Source: Amphirosellinia nigrospora
Taxonomy: Eukaryota > Ascomycota > Sordariomycetes > Xylariales > Xylariaceae
NCBI GenBank assembly: GCA_004123355.1
Contig: SCHM01000008.1
Span: 615,501 to 679,500, forward strand
Reading direction: 5' to 3'
DNA: 64,000 nucleotides
The notes under the pieces were generated by a model. The model saw only the letters and a program-made list of their open reading frames with translations, made no database searches and had not been told where the DNA came from. A program made the translations under genes and the position numbers. Of the stretch, positions 38,675 through 51,800 are shown one piece after another (the stretch's first letter is position 1; each line of letters starts with the position of its first letter).

Positions 38675-39676
38675 TCATATGCACGTCTCTAGCATCTTGT
38701 CTAGTACTCCTTTGAGTGTGGCATTTTCCAGAGCAGCGGCTACTCTCTCCTTGTCGGCCAGCTGCTTGTTGACCTGATCGTCTTGGCTGTGGGTACTCCT
38801 TAATCATGACATCGACACGATAATTAGGAGGCAGTGCCTGTTCGAGGCGAACCCTGATACCAAGTCCAATGACGGTGGCCAGGGAGCAGTGGGTAATAGT
38901 CGGTGTGATCTTGACCAGTACCTGGGTCAAGGTGTTGGGATCCGCAGCTACAGAAGGTGAAGGGGTGATGTGGATGTCTGGCAGATTCACCACGGCGAGC
39001 TGGCCTAGCGACAATGGGTGTTCCGGGTCAGAGATTGTCGAAATGAGATCTGCGAAACGTCAGTCGTCTGATGTCCACAGGGGGTCTAACAATGAGGCGG
39101 CAGTTGAGGAACTCGGGCACAGAACAGCGGGAGCCGCCCGGAAGATGGCGTGGAATATGAAATTCACTAAGAATAGAAGTTTCTTAGTGCAATCAAATGA
39201 TATGATGCATCATTTCTGCCAATACGCGCTGCGTGGCCGATCATAGCTATGTTGAAACGTGCAGTGACAGTCCTGGTGCTGGCGAGCGCCGTACTGCCCG
39301 TGTTACTTCTAAGCGCCCCTATCATGACACGGAGCACGTAATCCGGGAGCAATGAATGTATTTTGCTAATCGGAGATAATGCAGCCTTCCAAGTTGGACC
39401 TCGAGAAAGGGCAAAGCGTGAAAAAGGTGAATGATAGAACCCACCATAAATCTCCTGTTCGTCTATGGGCTCAATAGTAAAGCCGTCTTCGCTGTCTGTG
39501 TCATCTGAGGCCCAGGGCAAGTCACAGAGAGGCGCAGAGAGGTAATCTGGCCTCCTCAGGATGATACCCAGGTCTAGGTCAGTATTCTTGCCCGTTGCGG
39601 CAGCCTTCTTCTTGTTCTGTCTCGTGGGTAGTTCCGAGGCGTTCAGGATGGTAGGGTTGGCATTGTCCTTATCCAT
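38675..39676 (-). CDS. cia2: CIA2 (MIP18 family) cytosolic Fe-S targeting factor
   Basis: Part of the CIA targeting complex (Cia1-Cia2-Met18/Mms19) that delivers iron-sulfur clusters to cytosolic and nuclear proteins. Exon 1 (39445-39676) encodes MDKDNANPTILNASELPTRQ and an acidic SDDTDSEDGF stretch ending EPIDEQEIYD. Exon 2 (38675-39049) carries the MIP18 core: LISTISDPEHPLSLGQLAVV, VKITPTITHCSLATVIGLGI (with the reactive cysteine in THCSLAT) and RVRLEQALPPNYRVDV, then IKEGTHSQDDQVNKQLADKE and a C-terminal LDKMLETCI. The frame near 38797 is two bases short (IKE-GTHS), fitting loss of two Gs. The intron of about 395 bases is unusually long for this window. The reconstructed length is about 200 residues, as in homologues. 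Confidence 0.88.
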
Positions 39677-40696
39677 CTCGGCGAGACTATGGGGAAATCA
39701 AGTGTTGGATGTAGGGATCGTCACGGATGGGTGGGTTTGAAAACTCTTCAATGCTGATATGATATGTGTGCAGATGGGTCGATCAATTATCTAGCTTCGA
39801 GTTCCATGAATCGTGTTGAATGAAGTTCTGATGTTGATGATAGCGGCTTTTGATATACCTAGCAGAGCTGAGAGATGATAGAGGTGGCGGCGGGGTACCG
39901 CACTAGCGATGGCGATAAGGCCAGCTGGTGGCCTATCAAGCCAGCTGAACCCTGGGAGGCTGCTGCTGGTTGATGTCATGCATGCGCTACTATCAATTAA
40001 AAATGCACCCCTTCAACACTAAACAACAACGTCTCCGCCATCATCACAATTAGCTATCTGACATCGAAGTAGGTAGACACTGTACTATTCATCAATTTGC
40101 TATAGCAGCACAATATGTTTTTCATCTCATTATCCGCTCAGTCGAGGATCGGTCGATCATTGGCGCATCAATTCTTCCGCCGGCGCAATGGGATCTACGG
40201 TCCTATACGTCTATCTATATTGCTTGCTTGGGTTCTACCTAGGTATTATCCGCTTACCAAGTTCCCCCGATCGCGTACTTTTAATTGCAATGCCAATGTT
40301 GTTATGTTATAACGCATCAAATTTATCTCGAGGACCCCATCTCGCGGCAATCGGCAGGGACCTAGCATGTATATGTATAGGCATTATGTAGGTACGGTGC
40401 GGTGCTGGTATGTAAGTAATTTAACAAGAGGTCCTGCATCATCCCGTCGTTCTGCGCCGCGCGCATTCTCGGACCTTGCTCCTTTTGACCCTGTACGCCG
40501 TTGTAGGCCAGAGTCCGTCCTGACCAGATCTAGACGGCCGCTCGATCCTCACTGGTCGCCTTAACAATGGTCTGGACCAAGCCGATGCATTGGGTCGCCG
40601 ATGCGGCTCCTTGTCTAGTCGAGTGATCAATTCAGCCATCCATCCATCGATTGATAAGGTGTCGAGTAATGGCAATAGGTCAACATCCCCAGATTG

Positions 40697-40728
40697 AGAT
40701 TTGCGGATTTGCAGATTTGCAGATTCGC
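40697..40728 (+). repeat. short tandem repeat, GATTTGC-type
   Basis: Four imperfect copies of an 8-9 base unit (GATTTGCG, GATTTGCA, GATTTGCA, GATTCGCT) in non-coding DNA. Confidence 0.7.
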
Positions 40729-43700
40729 TGAGTTGACCCGGTTTACCCATCTGCACCCTACAAGTACCTGCAGCCTGCGAGATCGATCCTGATGGATGAA
40801 ACTACTACTCTACTACAATACTACAGCATTGTCATGCCATGGTGGAAGTTTTCGCCTAGAGTTGCTAGTGAACTACCTTAGGTAGAGCTAGCTAGTTCGT
40901 TCTCATACCGCCATTTGATGTTGAATTCGGCAAGCGCCGTCATTCTCGACATCCACCGATTACTGTCAGTATAAGTGCAGGTATTATAATTCCAATGCCC
41001 TCGTCCCAACAGCATGACTACACATACTCCCCTGCAAGCCAAGAAACCAGACGTTCCAACACGCCGACACGCTGCTGTGGGTGCATGTCGCGTGTGACAA
41101 GGAACGCCTCACGAGCCATGCATGATGGTTGAGTAATAACCCTAGCACGCCTACTGTACACTACCTTACTATGTACATACACATTTGAGGCGTCTAAGAC
41201 GCATCGAGGTACCCAAGCCCAAGTCTTACGCAACGCGGTTCCTAAGTAGGTAGGCTACTTTCCCCCACCTGTAAGCCCGCCACGGCCCTTTTTCGATTTC
41301 CCGAGTGGGGGGAGCCGCTAACCGCAGATACTTTACAAAAGTCCTAAATCTAAATGTATCTCTGGACTGGACTCGGTATGTGTTTGGTAAGGGCTACCTG
41401 GGGAAGCGTGCTCATAATGCCATCCCGTCTTGTCAGACAACTCCGTAACTCCGCGACGAACTGTCGGTGCGTCACGTTCACGAGTCCTATAACTCTTTGG
41501 TCTTACACAACCCACGAGAAGCCTCGGCAGTGAGCCTGTGCCACTGGTAAAGTGGCTGTTAGATGAGAAGTGAGGCCGAATTACAATGTCACCACCGGGC
41601 AAAGCACTATAAAAGCAGCGCTGTCGAGAGACGTGTTTGGGCTGCATCCGCGCACTATTCGCACGGAAATGGCACTTGGAAGAGGGGACTTTTGTGTGGC
41701 ATCTGTGCTACTCTTCAGAGCCACATGAGAAAGCCGCTCTCGTGCTACGTTAAGAAGTCCGTGATTATCCATCATCCATAGATAATGATGGATGGGAACG
41801 ACGAATTATTCCGGTAATTATGATTCTGGATTCTGGCCGCAAAAGGCCGAATGGAACTTCTTCGCCTTCCACGCCCCATGGCACCGGATATGGACCGTTA
41901 CTAATTATAATTTGTAACATTGACCGGTTGCTTTCGCGAGTGGTATTCGGTGTTAAGCTTGTCAATCTGTACCCCAGGCTTGTCAAGCACCAAGGGCTGT
42001 CAAATACTTTTCGGTATCTTCCTCGTGTTGAGGTGACGTTGGTGAACGGTAATCCGTTTGGGTAGTGAAATGAAATAGTGATCATCGCTCAGTCATGCGA
42101 ACCATTCGTCTCTACTCTATCAACAAGATATGGTTTGCATTCGACCTACACTACACTACTAATGCAGGCGACAGCAGGCTCGCTTAGCTCGAACGCATGG
42201 AATTGCCGCATCGCAAGCTTGGTATTTTTGTGGTGGTGAGAGGGCGGGAGCCGGCCGTGGTTGGGGTTACGTTGGATGCTGCCGAACGTAGTATAGAGAG
42301 TAACCTTCTTGACCATCTGCCGCAGAAGCAAATGGTATTTGTTTGAAGGTTAAGAGGCGTCCCGAACAACGAACGACATTTCTCCGGCACTTATGCGCAG
42401 TCCATGCTGGATAATGGATTACACTAGCAACATTGTAGCAAGTGCCAATGTTTACAAATGGGCACCGTCCGTCGTACGTGACGTGAGAGCCAAATCTTGC
42501 GACGCTACAGGATTCAAGTCGTTGGCATTTATTCCCGAGCCATACATACTATGTAGATCGAAGGCTGGTGCACACCAGAGATACAAATTGTGGTGCTCTC
42601 CACACATACTAGCCACGGTAAGTAGCTAACACATGGACACAAGAGATCCGAGAGCAAGAACGACATAGACTAGTTAGTCACCAGGAGTTGGGATGACATT
42701 GGTGATTCGAACTGTCTACAGTAGCCGACCAATACTAGCACTTAGTGTCTAATGAGACAAACTGGCCTGGGCATCTAAGCTCGCACTAACATTTCATTCA
42801 TCGCGATGACGCTCTCACGGCTGGTTAGCAGTTTGTGACAAGAGCACGACTCACACCACTTCTTCGCGATAGATCTTGTGCCGTTTATATTGTGCCTGGC
42901 GTTAAGCCCTCCAGTAGGTTATGAAGTACCCGGCGCCCCAAACCCTGAGGTTTCACCTTATTAGATGGATAAATTAATAGTGGTCTTGGTCGAGCCGGCT
43001 TGGAAGCCGATATCCCTTACCTTACTGTAACGGTACTCGGCGTATCATTCGGCCGAGGGACGAAATTCGCTCGAGAAGCAGTGAGCAAGTATCAATAATG
43101 AGCCGCGAAAATATGTTGAGCAGCGCCAGGACAATAATAAAGTGTATATATATGTCGTTAGCTCCTATATGATAATGATGTGCGTATATGAATTCCCGTC
43201 GTGCCAAGCATGATTCATGTCAAGGTAACACCATGATGCTATAGCACGTGCAACTATTTTGGGGCAATATGTATAATACGCCTAACAGTCTACTGCCTGT
43301 ACCTACTTACACTAGTATACCTAACCTGCACATCACGTACCTCTGCCACCACGCATACCGTGATGAGGGTATGTCGGGCGCGTAATTCTGGCTGTATCCT
43401 GATGCTATAGGTTAGCTAATGATCGAGAATAGGGACCCAGAGCAGGTCTACCTGCTGTAATACGTTAGTAAGGTGTTCCATTCCCACATAGTATTCAGCT
43501 GGTTATCTCCGTTTCACACATACTATTACACAACAGAGTGTGAAAAGCAGACCACTTCGAGGCACAAGAAACCAACGCCAAGGTGTTTGTCTAGAGTAAT
43601 ACCGGTAATCTTCGAGTTGAATCTTGTCATATCGACGCAGGGGTCAGCAAATCGGACGTGCAACAGAGCTTGACCGAACAAAACCCCTGGACCAAGGGAG

Positions 43701-43949
43701 ACCAGTCCATCGTCATACTTATATTCGCCCTTTTTCCGCCCCCAATCAAGTGAGATGGAGAGGGGAGGGTTGTCTGGTGATGAGGCACTTGAACATGTCA
43801 TACTTTCAAATCAATCCAATACAGCACATGAGACGAGAATGATGAGAAACAACCTTTGTGTGCGTAATTCTGCATGTATGGCCATGTTTCGGGTCGAGAT
43901 CTGCCAGATGGGGGAGAGCCGTACACCAGTAGTCTAATTCTCCCACCGA

Positions 43950-43979
43950 GACTTGGACTGACTTGGACTGACTTGGACG
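43950..43979 (+). repeat. 10-base tandem repeat, ACTTGGACTG
   Basis: Three nearly perfect copies in a row, ending in ACTTGGACGG. Non-coding location. Confidence 0.85.
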
Positions 43980-45197
43980 GGCCATCACCACCTATACCCG
44001 CTTACAGGATAAGGTATCGTTAACCACCCCCACACACAAACCCTCGTGCATACCTCGCTACTGCTGTGTTAGTAGTAATATTGTAGATCGCATCGAAAAC
44101 TTGGCGGTACTGCAAGTACTGTAGGCAGTATATTGATTGTGTAGTATATATGTAAGTCGACTCTCGATTCCAATGGGAGAGACGTCCACGTCCCGTACCC
44201 TTGACACATAGACGTAACATACATAAATAACTACCCAGCCCGGGTAACCTCTTCAGACTACTTACATGACGGGCTTCCTTGTAGCCAAGCCACGTTGGAA
44301 CAGTTGGTATGGGCACTACTGTACACCGTTAGTTGCGATACAGCGACAGAAACAGGCATACCTGGTATAATACCACGTTGGTACGCTAACTGGATCCTCT
44401 CCCGCTCTGCAGCCACTGGAGGCACGAGACAGGACAGGAGAGCACCTGCAGCAGAGCAGGGAGCAGGGATACAGGGGGTGGGTTATACACAACCCCCGCC
44501 CACGCCGAGCCCACCCCTCTTTTTACTGTGTACCTACCTACCTAGTAGGTAGGGTAGCGCACTTACTGCTGTACCACCTCGCCTTGCTAGGGATGTAGTG
44601 TAGGTACCTCCCACGCACCTACAGGCTACCTTACAGGCAACCTTGCAGCAGGCTACATACAGGCCACAGGCCACAGGTTACAAGGTAGTGACAAGTACAC
44701 CAGCATGTCGCTTCTGCCCCCCCTCGTCCCAGTCCCTGCCAGACCCTGCCTTCCAGGTTGTCCCTCCTCTGACCGGTGGGCTACCAGTCCGAAATGGCCC
44801 GGCTCATTGGATGTGTGGATGTGTGGATGTGCTAGCTTAAGGTACAGCAGCACTACACACTACCTAACACTGCACCAAACTACCCGCTGAAACTACCGCC
44901 GTCGTCATGTACCGCCGCGCTGTCCCTCCATGTACCTGCCATGCTTTGGCTTGCCTGCTTGCCTGGGACCACTCCTCTCCTCCCACCTGCGCGCCCAAAT
45001 GGCCGAGTCTTGATAATAAGGACTTTGTCCCCTCACCTGTCAAAACCCCGAAAGCCGGGTCCTTCCCTGGCGCCGGTTTACTTAGACGACACGACATTAC
45101 AACTTAACCTGACCACGGCACACTCGATTCTCCAGCGCTAACTATCTCATACCACGGCAGGGGAACAGGCTATTTGGCTAAGAGCTGATTGAGAATT

Positions 45198-45221
45198 GTG
45201 AAGAGTGAAGAGTGAAGAGTG
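45198..45221 (+). repeat. 7-base tandem repeat, GTGAAGA
   Basis: Three perfect copies of GTGAAGA and a partial fourth, upstream of the Zn2Cys6 gene. Confidence 0.85.
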
Positions 45222-45703
45222 CGGTACATGAGCTGAAAAGGGCAAAGAGTGAGGCTACACTCTCGGTGGCGCACGCGCAAAGGCAAAGGCGATACTTTTA
45301 TCTTGAGACGAGCGCCATCCTTTAGCGATATTCCTCCACTGGTTCCTCCTCTGGTCCTCCTCTGGTTCTTCTTGCTTGCTTGGCTTTGGTCTTGGTTTCG
45401 GTTTCGGTTCAGTGTATTTATTGTCACTCCTTCAACTACTGTGGCTTGGATCGCATCACCACCACCACCACCGATGCTTCGGTACCCGGACACCGACAAC
45501 GACGCCGACTTATTTTAGCATTGCGACGACATAACCTCCGGGTTTTCAGAGATCAGTCGTCGTACACGAACCGCTTGCCGTCTCGCCACTTCCGTCACTC
45601 CGTTGGATATCTGGTCAACCTATATAGGCCTTCGCGCATGACCGGAGTTTAGGGTTTGCGCGCGACGAAACGTCGAGGGGTGCCGCGATAGTTGGTCAGC
45701 AAG

Positions 45704-45734
45704 TCAGTCGGCCAGTCGACCAGTCGGCCAGTCA
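45704..45734 (+). repeat. 8-base repeat CAGTCGGC in the 5' leader
   Basis: Units CAGTCGGC, CAGTCGAC, CAGTCGGC and a partial CAGTCA sit within 40 bases upstream of the ATG at 45740, so they are probably transcribed as 5' leader. A role in translation or as a binding array is possible but not shown. Confidence 0.7.
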
Positions 45735-45739
45735 CCGCC

Positions 45740-48700
45740 ATGTCGTCCAACGATCCCGCCGCGCGCAGAATACTGCCGCAGAGCGCACACGTGAACTCGT
45801 TCTCGTTCGTGCCGCCGTCATACCAGCCTCCACGGGAGACCCAGAAGAGTTCGCTTTCCGAAACGACCCCATCGCATCTGAGTTCGGTTGTTCTAACCTT
45901 ATGCGTCTAGATTATGTCTTCGTGGACGAACATAATCGGCATAAACGGTTAAAGGGTATGAGATACCCTTGTTGGCGCCGTCCTTAGTCAACATAGCTAA
46001 CGAATTCGTGAACTCTAGTGATGAGGGCTTGCGAGGGATGTCGGCGGAGAAAAATAAAATGCGACGCTGCTACGACTAACACCTGGCCGTGCTCGGCTTG
46101 CATCCGTCTGAAGCTTCACTGTGTGCGCCCTAATGCCCAGTATGAGGGATCCCCGACGATACGCAGTCGTACGAGCCCTCGAGGGCCGACTTTGAGGCTG
46201 GACAGGATAGCTTTCGACAGATGGCCATGCAACAACCCGCTTCGCAACACATGATGGCCGGCGGTCACCACCCCAAACCCACCATGTATGCGCCACCGTC
46301 GAGTTCATATCCTAGCCATCAAGCAGTGTATCCACTATCACAGTACGGAGATGCAAGTGGAGTGCCTCAGCATTTGTCGTATGGATCAGTGCCTCCTCCC
46401 GTCGGTGTATTAGATCAGTCCTATCCACCTGCGCATGTTTTTCCCACGCCGCCATTGCCCGAGATGGCCGCCCCCATTCCGAATCATCACCCGAATCTCA
46501 TTATACCGATCAGTATGGTCATAATGATTTAGCAGATCTTCTCGGCCCGCTAAAACTCGATGAGAGGGGCACGGGTGAGCCGATCGTTCATAGAGACTAT
46601 TGACTAGCAACGCTAACTTGATTTTAAGCACCTTATCTAAATAATAAGCAAGCCTTAGCCTCACAAGAGGAAGAACCTGCTATCGAGGAAATTGATGAAT
46701 TCAAGAATGCGTTACCACCCATACATGCCGGTCCAGGGTCCAAAATACGAATCCCACCCGAACTCATGCCAGACGAAGATGCTATTAGGCATTATTTCGA
46801 TCTTTATTTTACTCACGTACATCCTTATGTGCCAGTTCTCAACAAAGCACAACTATATCACCAATGGAATACGAATCGCGAATCCATTTCTCCTTTATTA
46901 CTAGAAGCAATCTTCGCAGTCGCCGAACGACTTGCCGATGAGCCCGCCCAGGGTCAGCAGTGGATCGCACTCGCCTCAAGTAAGCTTTCCCAAGGACTTG
47001 AATATTATGATGGCACGGCTACGGTCAATGCTGATGCTGATGTTGTGCAGAACATGCCGATTCTTTCATGGACGTCCCACGGTTAAGTACCCTCCAAGCA
47101 CTTCTCATCATTCTCAAGGCCCGGGAAGCAGTGCCAAAGCGTGGCTACTATTATCGGTCGTGGATGTCTATCGTCCATTGTGTGGCCATGGCACGAGATC
47201 TAGGCCTGGACGAGCATTTTCAGAACCACAAGGCCGGAAAACCATGTGGTTCAGCTCCAGCTGATTGTCTAACCAAAACACGGGTGTGGCAGACAATATT
47301 CATTTGTGAGACCATGATTGCCGCTCCACAAGGTATGTCTCTGATTCGTCACTGTGATGTATGATTGCTAAGTCGTGTTTCAGGGCGGAATGACCTGTCT
47401 GTTGAACTCGAGAGTCTCGACTTTAGTGTGCCTCAACCTATGCCTGGCGTGGATGAAGACGAACATCAAGTCTCTCGGGAATTCATATTCTTTGCTCGAA
47501 TTGTACGCATGATTCACAAAATGAACACGACATACATCAAGATCAAAAAGAAGAAGGATTGGGGTCTGGATCCCGAATTTGTGCAGCTTAACCCACAACT
47601 TAGGGCCTGGTTGAATGAGCTTCCACCACATATGGCTGTTTCCTTTCCGCGAGATGGATCACCACCATGGCTAGCATCGCATTTCATCGGAAACATACAC
47701 TCCTATTATCATTTGGCCACCATCTTACTTCATCGGCCACAACTGACATTTTTAGAGCCGATAAGCATTGATGGGCAGTGGAAGTCGCATATGGTGATAT
47801 CATATGCCTCCGCAAAGGCCCTGTGTCGCTTACAGGAGTCCATGTTGCAAACTTTCGGTTTGAGTGGACTTCAATGTATGCAAAGAGGCATCAGCTTTAC
47901 GATATACGCCATCTTGTCCTGCATCGTTCTTCACCTCGTATGTCGTTTATTTCTTGTTTCTTGTCTCAATTGATTTGAAGAAACGAAGAACGATTCTAAC
48001 AGATGAATAGGTCGCATTAACGTCGCCAGATCCAGAAATCAATACTGATGCCAGGGACTACTTCACACGCCATATGAGAATCCTGGAGAAAACCATGAAT
48101 TCTTGGCCACTACCAGAAATGTTGAAACAGATTGATGCCGTGAGGGAGGCCTTTTCTGCCGATACCAGGAAGCCGTTTGTCCTAAAGCCCAGTTTCCCTT
48201 ACGGCAGCCCACATCCCAGTACGCAGTCGAGTCCGCCTCGGGCCACCACTTTCAAGCCACCTATGCTACGGACCAATTCCTTGGATCCAAACATGGATGT
48301 CCACGGTGGTCCCCATTCACACGTCAGTTACCATCCCATCACGCCCATCTCTGTAACCTCGGCGGACGGCAAGGGTGACTCTCCATCTGTACAGTCGCTA
48401 TCCATGCTTGGTGCTGGTCAAAGTACACAGCCACCACTTTCCCACGCAATACCGCTCGTAGATCATCCTACATGGAATCCATCTCGAATTTTTGAGTAAG
48501 TGTCGCCCTCCTATACTATCGTAAATTGAACATAGATAACCACAGTACCATTTACTAACAACACCGATAGTCAATGGAACTCAACGTTTGGTACGCCGCT
48601 TCCAACACAACCGGCCACGGTGACTTCACAGTCCAGTTCTCTAAACGTTTCCTCAGGTGCCCCGAAGTCCCTACGACGCAGGATATAGCCATCGCCAGTG

Positions 48701-48888
48701 CCCCCCTTTCAGCGCCGCCGCCACAGCTGCCTCCTCACCCGCAGTACTCAGCTCCCCCTGTGCAGACCTTTGTCACGCCCGCCATGTGGCAGGAGTCGGT
48801 GGCCAGCGTCTATGAGTCCGGCGGTCTGAAGCGACATTGGGATTACGATGGAGCCTCGATTGCCGAGACGATGAACAAGCGCCGCTAA
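45740..48888 (+). CDS. Zn2Cys6 fungal transcription factor
   Basis: Nuclear DNA-binding regulator of about 880 residues. The N-terminus MSSNDPAARRILPQSAHVNS leads to a conserved-looking block EFAFRNDPIASEFGCSNLMR. The binuclear zinc cluster CEGCRRRKIKC...WPCSACIRLKLHC follows (six Cys with usual spacing; a longer loop between the halves). A Gln/Pro/His-rich stretch comes next, then the fungal_trans domain (PDEDAIRHYFDLYFTHVHPY, RSWMSIVHCVAMARDLGLD, FICETMIAAPQGR), and a Ser/Pro-rich C-terminus ending KRHWDYDGASIAETMNKRR. Introns: 45956-46018, 46575-46628, 46980-47050, 47333-47383, 47938-48010 and 48496-48570. Breaks near 45832, 46150, 46497 and 48663 fit single-base losses. The zinc cluster spans the first splice junction (KV-MRACEGC). 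I do not know its target genes; sugar or plant cell-wall regulators share this architecture. Confidence 0.87.
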
Positions 48889-51800
48889 GCTGCGATTAGG
48901 ATGGGTTTGCTGCCGCACCCAACCTTACTATACATTGAAGAAGAATGAATCTCAATCTCTATTTCTTCATTATTATGGGTATATACGATTCAGCTGGCTC
49001 GACTTGGCCGACTTATATAGGCACGTGATGTAAGAAACAAATTTACGTTTGACGGGTGTATTATAACAGATATGGGAATGGATATATGGGCTTGGAATTT
49101 ATTTTACGATGATAAAATACCTATACCTAACACTTTTTTTGGTTTGTGGATGCGGCGGCGTGATGGATCTGGCATAAAATAGGGGCATGGGATTTGGGAT
49201 TGATTCATCTCGCATTTCATCTACGTCTTCGGCCGTCTGTTATGTCTTGGGGGTTGGTGGAGTTTTTTTAAGAGACGGGGAAAGAGATGGGAAGAGAAGC
49301 GATGAGACGGGGAATGGGGATGTGTGTATGCTGTACGATTACGATATACACAATAAGATCAGATGAGAACTTCCATGTCGATTCTGCCCCCGTGCGTGCA
49401 TGTTTTAAATATTTGTGCAACAAGGGCTCGTAAGAGGGCTTGTAATAGATTCATTATCTACGGAGCCAAAAGTGCTATGGAGATCTATCTTCTCTATGTC
49501 TCTAAGCTGGAGGATTCTGTGCTCAAAATAGCCTTGCGGACCTCTGTGGACTTGTGTGTATCCGGAGTATGCCTGTCTCGGTGCTCGATCTCGGTGTTCG
49601 GTGAAAGCCTGAGACTTATGCGACTAGTTGGCCTCGTGTTATATCAATAGACGATATCCGTGTGACGGTTTTTCTCGCTCTCGTTTCAAGGCCGTGATAT
49701 GTATGCTTCGACGCGCTGTATCTGGTCGTTGTAATGGCTAGTTTTGATTTTTGGTAGAGCTTCTCATCCTGCTTTATTGGTGCAGAAAGACTTGGGAAAC
49801 CGGCAAGGTTGCATTGTTGATATATTGCCTCTAATACAGCTGTAAATATCCCCTTGCCATTGATATTACAAATTGTTGGTTACATTACAACCACGCCCCT
49901 TATCGAAACTGAAGTCTGCGTCAGGACTTTATTCTATAGTTTACACAACTCACACGCCCATTGGTACTGCGACTCCGCATCATCCCTTTCAAAAGGACTC
50001 CTCTAGAATTTTGTGTCCATCACTCTAAAATCAACATTAGAGTCAACGTAGTAGGGTCTCATTCTGGCTTCCTAGTTTTGTGGCCTTTACTACTTGTCTA
50101 TAGACAGACCCAGAACCTCATGGAGCCTCCAGCACTGGGCTCTTCGAGAAGGGCTCGTACGGCAGGAGACTATCTCGACTAAATACCTCTTTTCTACCCC
50201 CTCTGTATGTCTCGGACTTCGTAAGACGGATCGGAGTTTGCTGGGCCAGCTAAGCAATCTGGGTGGCGAGAGAGGCCCTATGACTCATGGCTTACTTTCC
50301 CGTTACTGTCAGGACCTTTGCAAGGGCCATAATACCTCTCGTCACGTGGATAACTCACAGAGGACACCGATGAAACTGCCCTGGCTAAAATACAAGTATT
50401 AAAGCTAGGTGTCTAGGGCTAGTCTTTAGGTAGTAATGCCTTGCGTTGTCTAAGCCGGTTCTCCTTGTAGAATTATGCAGTATAGCCCTCCACTCACGCT
50501 GTTTCACTGTGAACGTGAACGATAAGTTGCGAGGAAATCCTTCGGCTATTTACCTACAACATACTACCTGGATGGAATTCGATTCAGTCATATTAGCCTT
50601 CAGTGTGTAGTTAATGAACTGTCACGGGTGTTCCTACACGGTTGGAAAAGTATTCAAATTATGATAGTACTCATGGGGACCATAGGGTCTGTCCCACCAC
50701 TCCTTCAAAATAGGATATTTCCAGTTTCTGTATACCCTAAAGTCTTCGTAAAAACTTGCTTCCTTATTGTGGTTTCGGAGGTCGGGGGTCACTCTCGGAT
50801 ATACCCAACTTATAGTCCGAGACCTGCTGTATGTCTATATACATACATGTACCATTGCCATGTTTAATTCGAATATACTTGTCAAATAATAGCTTCAAAG
50901 GACGATCATAGAATGAAGATATCAGCTGCTTAGACTATGTACCTAGGTTGTTTGAAAATAGATTAATACGAGCTTTGTTCGTGACACTATATTTTACCAG
51001 CATCAAGTATAAATTTATCTTGAAGTACCTAGTCTATAGTGACTTTGATCATGAATCTTAAAAGGCGAGTGACACGTATCGCCACAAAGCAGCGAGGTTA
51101 TCAATTAAGGCCTGCTGTGCTTATCTGCCCACTTGTTTCGCAAGGGTGTGAGGATGCTGGTTGACATGTTGTAGACATGTACTATTTCATTTAAACATAG
51201 CTACTTTATTTGTCTTGAAGACAGAAAATTATTGTATTAGTTGGTCAACATATTTAATTGGCCATGAAATAGCCTGGGAACTTTGTAAGAGGGTCTAGGA
51301 GTAATAAAATGATGTGTAATAGTAAGGAGGGTGTTGTGTTATTTTTGGCACATGAGCTTCCCTTTCTTCTCTCGGGGCGTGAGTACTTAGAACAGCATGC
51401 TAAAAGTTACACCCATCATATAGCGTCATAGTCGCGGGAAAGATTGATGACGTCTTGTCCAACTGCGGAAGTGAACGGGCATAAGTTTCAAGTAAACTCG
51501 GAACTGAGCCGAACAAGGCGGGACCTGTCGTTGCTCGCCTAGTCTCGGTTTCCCTCGGATGAGATATCCAATGTAGTGATGCTGATTGCATCATCATCGT
51601 CCCTGTTGGCGATTCGGTGGGGTAGAACGGCCTGCCTTTCTAGAAGGTCTTGGGCATGTGTGTGGTGGAGGTCGAGTCGTTCCGAGATATGAACGGTGGG
51701 GGGCTTCCTTGACGTTGGACTCGCCTCGCTTAACAGCTGGCGGATTTGGTGGGTTGGTGGGTAGGTGAGTAGGAAGTAAATATAGTAGATATCTAGGCAT

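Larger units (their letters stand above)
39677..45739. other. 6-kb gene-free region with short tandem repeats
   Basis: No conserved coding signal on either strand. Several short tandem repeats occur (40697-40728, 43950-43979, 45198-45221 and 45704-45734). The words TAGGTA/TACCTA are dense near 40860, 41245, 43300 and 44530-44620, including the palindrome CCTACCTA-G-TAGGTAGG near 44535. The last kilobase is CG-richer and is probably the upstream region of the Zn2Cys6 gene. Confidence 0.5.
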
